From Malus domestica (lineage: Eukaryota; Streptophyta; Magnoliopsida; Rosales; Rosaceae), in NCBI RefSeq assembly GCF_042453785.1, contig NC_091669.1:17157001-17221000 (forward strand): DNA of 64,000 nt, read 5' to 3'. The notes under the pieces are model-generated. The model had not been told where the DNA came from. It saw only the letters and a list, made by a program, of their open reading frames with translations, and did no database searches. This document shows positions 58,154 through 64,000 of the stretch, piece by piece; within the stretch, counting starts at the first letter, position 1, and every line of letters begins with the position of its first letter. The translations under genes were made by a program, and so were the position numbers.

Positions 58154-61100
58154 TCACATGCGGATGGTACGGGCCTTGTACAAGCAGATATAGGCCATAT
58201 GCCAATCACCTGACACAAGCAAAAACGATTAGAGTGACGGCAATATTAAGGTAACCAGATAGATGCCAAAGCGGCGGGGTGCAAGCAGAAAGAGTGTTGC
58301 CCAAGACATCAGTAAGTAGGTTTAGGCACTGCTAATTGACAAGTTCACGGGTGAGCCGCTCGGCTGTTAGAGATCTATATATGCTATAAGATACATAATG
58401 GCATCACATGGATTTTTATCAACTTTCTCGTAAGAAGAATTTTCAGCAATCATACCTCCTCCAGAGAGTTTGGTGATGTCTTCCTCCTTCTGTGGGTAGG
58501 GATTGTCATCGTCATATTGGATCCATTTCCCTTGACCCAACAAAATAATTCCATGAGTTAAAAGGTTTGAATTTATCACATGCAGACAAACTAGCAGTTA
58601 TTCCAGAAAACTTACCACTTTCTTGCTTGACCCAGGCAACATAATGGCCAGAGTCTGCACTACGACCCTTGTGTGTCAGCACAGCAACCAAATCATAAAT
58701 TCCAGTCATAGCACCTGCAGCTAATGGACGGCGAAATAAGTGCTAACTAAGGACTCAAACAACCAGAGTGAAAGAAAAAAAGAAGAAAAAAATAACAAGG
58801 TTGAACTTATGAAGGTTGATTGATTTTTACCTTCATCTGATGTAGGATTAGATGATTCTCCCCTTCTGTTTGAGGATCCCTGCACGCAGAGAAGAGGGTG
58901 ATGCTTTATACGTAATCAAATAGGCAGTTCATGAGGTTTCTGAGAAAAAGTGTATAGCTAGGTTGTATAATCACCTCCACATCAGACATCTCGATATCCT
59001 TGTCTTTTGAATCAGAGCTCTTTTCACTGGGTTTCAAACCAAGTTTTTTACCTTCCTCATCCCTCAGTCTCTGAAAGTTGAGGTTGGAAATAATTAGGAC
59101 CAGTACAACAGAATAACAGTCAATGTTTTTTACCAAATGTTAACATAAGTTCATCAAAATCAAAGAGAAGTATATACCTGACGAGGAGCTTCCAATGTTT
59201 TGCGAAGATCATCTGAACACAGATCAAAAATATCCAATTGCAAAGGGTAATCGACTTTCTAAGACAAGAGAAAACAGTTTATTAGGCAGTGTTGCTAATA
59301 ACAGTTTCATAATAAGATAGCACTGCAGTAAACTTGCAAAAACAAAAACTGTAAAGCATACTCAACACATACGCAGAAACTCTTTAAGGAAATAACTTCT
59401 TTTTCCACCTAAAATGATATGGAAGGAGACAAACGACAAATTTGTACATCGGAAGGAAAAAAAAAGGCATTACCCGCAAAATCTTGGCCTTCTGATTTGA
59501 TTCCCTCTTCCAGAAAAAACGTACAAACTGAATGGTCAGGTACCTAGACGGAAAAAAAAAACTAACTGTAAGATTCCCCTTTTGTAATATTTTTTTGAGT
59601 TAAAAGTCAAAGGGGGCAGACTACACACAATTAGCCACCCATCCAGAACTTGGGGCCTGTTTGATAACCATATCGATTTTAGCTCATATTTTTTATTTTT
59701 TGTGCTAGAAATAGAAATAAAGCATAGGGAAGAATGAGGAATGGAAAGGGATGAATGGAGGTGGTGGGAAGGAGAGAGAAATGAAGATTGTATGAAAACA
59801 AAAACATGAAAGTGAAAACAACTTGGAATTATTTCCAGTTTTTGGTTGTTTAGTTTTCATTTTGTGTGTGTATGGACTCCTATGGAGCATTTCATATATA
59901 TTCCTTTTTGCATTTCTTCCACCATACTTCCTTTACCGTTCTTTATTCCACCTTTCTCCTACATTCTTTTCCTCTCTCCATAGCACAAAAAATGAAAACT
60001 AAAACCGAAATGATTATCAATAAGAACCTTAAATAAGCGCACAAGATACTAAACGGACTACATAATAGTGCAAATCATTACATGTTGGTGACTAACAGGT
60101 TAGAATCAAGAATAATGCATTAATATACATATAGTCATTTTTGTACCTTGGAAGGCCATTGATAAGAGACTCCTTGACATAGATGGCGCTACGCCCCAAG
60201 GAAGGAGAATTTTTTTCCAGTTCTGATTTTAAACCCTGCATGAAGCAGTGTAATATATGAGGACCCTGTAATTACTATCGAGTATCTTGATAATATCATC
60301 ACACGTTCTAGCACGCGCACACAAAATGAAATGAAGAAGATTATTCTTACATGTTTTAACCCTTCATGCAAATGGTTCACCTCATGTGATATGTGGCACT
60401 TCAGAGAATAAACTGACTCTGCTTCTGAGCTCTCTTCCCCACTTTCTACGCAGTGCACCCTAGCAGTCCACCACATCAATAAATATAACAAATGGTAGAA
60501 AAATTTCAGCTTCATTAAACTTATAACTCATAAATGAAATATGAACTTCAACAAGCCAGTAATATATCAAGCCAGCAAGAAGAAACTGAACAAATTATGC
60601 AAACGTTAACTGTTAAACAAAATTTAAGCCAGTCATCCAGAAAACTTAAGTATGTATTATTAATTTCATAATTACAATGAAACATGTTAGGTAATCTCAG
60701 ACTGCAACTGAGTGTTAGTCAATATCTAATTAGAATACAGTAAATTGATAAGTTGCAGATGTCTAACCTGCTAACAAGTTCAATTCCGAAAAGTGCTTTA
60801 ACAGAGTCTGGACTTTCACTGCAAGAGAACATTATTCAGTATAATTTCCAATATATGTATGGCAGAACAAAGACTGGCAACCAAAACAAAGAGAACAAAA
60901 ATTGCTACTGGACCAAAAAGAACTTAGGAGTTCAAAGAAAACAAAGACAAAAATTGCTTACTCATTAGTTTAAGCCTAAGGTCATTAAACCACTCTCAGT
61001 TCCTAACTTCCTACACATATCTAAAACCAGAAAAATAAAATAAAAAACACACCTAGAACCGGACGATCTTAGAGATTGAGAAAGGGTGTATAAAAGCTGT

Positions 61101-61824
61101 GACCAACATTCTTCAGCATCCTGTTATGCATTAAGAACAAAAAAATCAATAAACTACCAAAGTAGCTAGACCGAAAAAACGCAGCCTTACAACAGGATAA
61201 AAACCCAAATTGAAAACCTGTTGCATGAAGGTACCATTATGCTGCTGACCAAATTGAGGATATTTTTTGCGCAATACCTGCAGATATAACAAAAAACCAA
61301 CTTGTTATTTGTTCGGCCTGTACTAGTAAGAAACTACCAATACACTAATGATTATTAGGCTCCATGACATAGTTTCTACGCAAAAGTAAAATGCAAAAGT
61401 AAAATGCAAGAATTAAGAATATACAGTACAAGTTTCTCAAGCTTCATGGACAGATGAAAAGTGGTTCAAGAATTTAATTAAAACAGTGAAGAAAGATAAC
61501 AAACCATCCAAAATTGCATGGGTGCCACAGCCTTGACACTTTTATCCAGTTCACTAAATAAACCACGAGTTGCAATAGTCAACATATGAGAGGTCTGATC
61601 CACATCATTGCTTCTTTCAGAATGTGAATACCTGAAGAAATAATACATTGTCATCACTAGTCTGATAGGAAAAACAATTGTAAGAAATTGAAATGCATTC
61701 TTTAACTGAAGAAGCTAACTTACTTGATCAAAGCTGATTTCAACTCTGGAACAGAATGCAGACATTGTATGGTGGAGTTCATATAGCAGGTGTTTCCCAA
61801 GTTAAATAGACCAGCACCATAACC
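58154..61824 (-). CDS. UBP6: Ubiquitin carboxyl-terminal hydrolase 6/7 (UBP6-type), 3' part
   Basis: A proteasome-associated deubiquitinase that removes ubiquitin from substrates. Fourteen minus-strand exons: 61824-61724, 61631-61505, 61277-61218, 61120-61053, 60818-60768, 60459-60351, 60235-60147, 59543-59474, 59258-59178, 59070-58975, 58879-58831, 58714-58616, 58530-58456, 58209-58154. Together they give 1131 bases in continuous phase: 376 residues and TGA. The Cys box GAGLFNLGNTCYMNSTIQCL opens the visible part. ESVYSLKCHISHEVNHLHEG, LTVQFVRFFWKRESNQKAKI, the charged linker EGKKLGLKPSEKSSDSKDKD and the His box SADSGHYVAWVKQESGKWIQ follow, ending GGGDWHMAYICLYKARTIRM. The N-terminal ubiquitin-like domain is not in the window. 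No stop or frameshift is seen, so it is probably functional. Confidence 0.93.
59652..60036. mobile_element. MITE-like element in a UBP6 intron
   Basis: About 385 bases with inverted ends: ggggcctgtttgataaccat plus atcgattttag at the left, and taaggttcttattgataatc plus atttcggttttag as the reverse complement of the right. gtgctag/tagcacaaa further inside also pair. It lies wholly within the intron between exons 59543-59474 and 60235-60147. The family was not determined; no clear TSD. Confidence 0.5.
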
Positions 61825-61934
61825 CTGGAAATAAAAGTAACATAGGTCAAAATAATTTATACACATGGCAAAAAGAAAAGGAAAAAATATTGAAACCCAA
61901 AATAAAATCATGAAATTCAGAAACACATAAAAAG

Positions 61935-62587
61935 TCTACAACAACAACAACAACAACAACAAAGCCTTTCCCCACTAAGTAGGGTCGGCTATATGAATCC
62001 TAGAACGCCATTGCGCTCGGTTTTGTGTCATGTCCTCCGTTAGATCCAAGTACTCAAGTCTTTTCCTAGGGTCTATTCCAAAGTTTTCCTAGGTCTTCCT
62101 CTACCCCTTCGGCCCTGAACCTCTGTCCCGTAGTCACATTTTCGAACCGGAGCGTCAGTAGGCCTTCTTTGCACATGTCCAAACCACCGGAACCGATTTT
62201 CTCTCATATTTCCTTCAATTTTGGCTACTCCTACTTTACCTCGGATATCCTCATTCTCAATCTTATCCTTTCTCGTGTGCCCATACCTCCCACGAAGCAT
62301 CCTCATCTCCGCTACACCCATTTTGTGTACGTGTTGATGCTTCACCGCCCAACATTCTGTGCCATACAACATCGCGGCCTTATTGCCGTCCTATAAAATT
62401 TTCCCTTGAGCTTCAGTGGCCTACGACGGTCACACAAACACGCCGGATGCACTCTTACACTTCATCCATCCAGCTTGTATTCTATGGTTGAGATCTCCAT
62501 CTAAGTCTCCGTTCTCTTGCAAGATAGATCGTAGGTAGCGAAAACGGTCACTTTTTGTGATCTTCGCTAGATTGCTCCGGTCATTAG
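61935..62587 (-). mobile_element. RTE-type LINE 3' part in the UBP6 intron
   Basis: On the minus strand two frames (62587-62430 and 62372-62073) encode the end of an RTE reverse transcriptase: FRYLRSILQENGDLDGDLNH, RIQAGWMKCKSASGVF, MLYGTECWAVKHQHVHKMGV, RENRFRWFGHVQRRPTDAPV and EVQGRRGRGRPRKT. The element ends with ccctacttagtggggaaaggc plus a (gtt)n tail of about eight units at 61939-61962. It is 5' truncated by the LTR at 62588 and has a frameshift near 62400. Confidence 0.85.
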
Positions 62588-64000
62588 TGTGGATAAGTAT
62601 ATAAATGGATAGAGATAGGAAAGCAAACACAAGATGTACGTGGTTCACCCAGATTGGCTACGTCCACGGAATAGATGAGTTCTCATTAATTGTGAAGGGT
62701 TTACACAAGTACATAGGTTCAAGCTCTCCTTTAGTGAGTACAAGTGAATGATTTAGTACAAATGACATTAGGAAATATTGTGGGAGAATGATCTCGTAAC
62801 CACGAAACTTCTAAGTACCGGAGTGTGGTATCGTCTTGACTTGCCTTATCTGTCTCATAGGTAGATGTGACATCTTCTCTGGAAGTACTCTTCCTCCATC
62901 CAGGGGTGGTATCTGTAACTGGTGGAGATGGACAAGGTAATGTATCAATTTCACTTGAAGCTTACTTGTAGTTTCAGGCTTGGTCAAGCGCGATACAAAC
63001 CATGTAGTAGGAGTCCCCCAAGTCGCCGAGCTAGGGGATCTGCTGAAAGAGGTGACAGACAAGGTAAGCAATCAGAGCTCTGGCTGATTGTTCACATTCT
63101 CCCTATCTTGCCGGCAGCATGAAGGATAAAGAGAAGAAAAATGAGAAGAGATGATATGGGATACTTTTGCTTTTGAAGAAGTAACTTTCCACAGGCTTAT
63201 TCTTGAACTGGGCTGGAGGGTTTTCTGGTTTCCTCCAGAGTATAAGGCCGACTGAAGAATTTGAGGGTCAAAACAAGTCCATCAAATCTAGAGTACGTTC
63301 GACCCTGCTGATATGGGATACTTTTGCTTTTGACAGAGTAGTGGATGTATCGGCACGTGTGCTGTTACGCTTGTCTCCACATGCTTCCTTGTATCCTTCT
63401 CACTTGCCCTATCTGTTCCTCAGGCAGATGCGGTATCTTCCCTGGAAGCATAAGATGTTGAAGATGAGTACTCGAGAGCAATGCCAGGTAAGCAATCAGG
63501 TAAGGGGTTCCAGGCAGTCAGTTCCTGGCTGGAAGCTTGATTCCAAGTGCTGACTGATTGCTCTTATTCTCCTTGTCTTGCAGGTAAGAACAAGGCCAAA
63601 GGAAAAGACAGGGAAAAAGCATGATATGGGATACTCTTGCTTTTAACCCTGATGATATGAGATATTCTTGCTCTAGTATAGCTTGTTTACAGAGGTGTTA
63701 TCGGGGGGAAAGAAAGCTGAATATTTCGAAAGGCTTCGTTGGGAGTGCCCTCTCAGATAAGAGGAAGGGTTGAGCATTTTTGCAGGTCTGCCTGTCCGTT
63801 GAGGATGGAGGTCGACATATATAGGAGTCTCCCTAACATCAAGTAATAATGCTATTCCTTTACCCTGCTTGGTCATAGCACGGTAGTGGGAGCTGCCAGC
63901 TTCACATGTTTTAACTCTGTCAGAGCACTTTGAAAAAGTGGTCTGTAGTATCTGGAAAGCTGATGTTGCGTGTGAAGATTACAGACAAGCTTTATCCAAG
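62588..64000 (-). mobile_element. LTR retroelement end inserted in the LINE, running off the window
   Basis: On the minus strand the LTR end reads GTGGACGTAGCCAATCTGGG, TGAACCACGTACATCTTGTG, then TATCCACA at 62588. The gtggacgtagcc...gtgaaccacg...catcttgtg block is shared with the LTR at 22245. A likely TSD half is attag (62583-62587). To the right, the repeated phrase gatatgggatacttttgctt occurs at about 63155, 63311, 63621 and, diverged, 63656. The reading frames are not gene-like. The other end is beyond 64000. Confidence 0.5.

Overview
The window is plant nuclear DNA. It has intron-containing genes with GT..AG introns, plant-specific families (a Dof zinc finger, a UBP6-type ubiquitin protease, a plant PP2A B55 subunit), plant retrotransposon families and endogenous pararetrovirus remnants. 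The Cassandra LTR, the Au-like SINE and the LTR families resemble those I know from woody Rosaceae (apple/pear type). That species guess is inference; the window alone does not prove it.

Only four genes look real and intact in the parts that are visible: (1) the last five coding exons of a PP2A B55 regulatory subunit (+, 528-1379); (2) a complete two-exon gene for mitochondrial ATP synthase subunit g (+, 3611-4487, with a likely 5'UTR intron); (3) a single-exon Dof transcription factor close to Arabidopsis DOF3.1 (+, 43232-43897); (4) fourteen 3' exons of a UBP6/UBP7-type deubiquitinase (-, 61824-58154), whose N-terminal exons lie beyond position 64000. These are separate housekeeping or regulatory genes and do not form a pathway.

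The rest is mostly a layered graveyard of mobile elements. About 6.2-7.5 kb holds a short copia derivative (LTR, leader, LTR tail). About 8.2-19.7 kb looks like one large, old, minus-strand, non-coding LTR element, broken by a compound Cassandra insertion (10321-11554, 5S-rRNA-like LTRs in opposite orientations between one TSD) and by two oppositely oriented gypsy-type solo LTRs (14208-16877 and 17019-19427). About 21.2-38.4 kb is a degenerate copia element (LTR 21835-22102; gag, protease, integrase, RT and RNase H pseudogenes; truncated 3' LTR) split by three nested insertions, each with a 5-bp TSD: a 3.4-kb non-autonomous LTR element carrying host gene fragments (22245-25624), a 1.29-kb solo LTR (27352-28640) and a 4.8-kb non-coding LTR element (30686-35486).

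About 45.5-53.6 kb is a cluster of four decayed caulimovirid-like (endogenous pararetrovirus) fragments arranged minus, plus, minus, plus, so they form two head-to-head palindromes. From 54 to 57.5 kb there are gene scraps: a possible intron with a hAT-like element in it, a duplicated UBP6 piece fused to the pararetroviral terminal sequence, and an F-box fragment. The large 5' intron of UBP6 holds an RTE-type LINE 3' end and the end of another LTR element that runs off the window.

I saw no new enzymatic system. The most unusual objects are the gene-capturing LTR element, the inverted Cassandra compound, the inverted pararetroviral pairs, and the pararetrovirus/UBP6 fusion. Exon borders were placed by eye from splice consensus and protein continuity; TSDs and LTR borders were read directly. 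LTR identities and family names rest on recognition, not on a search.
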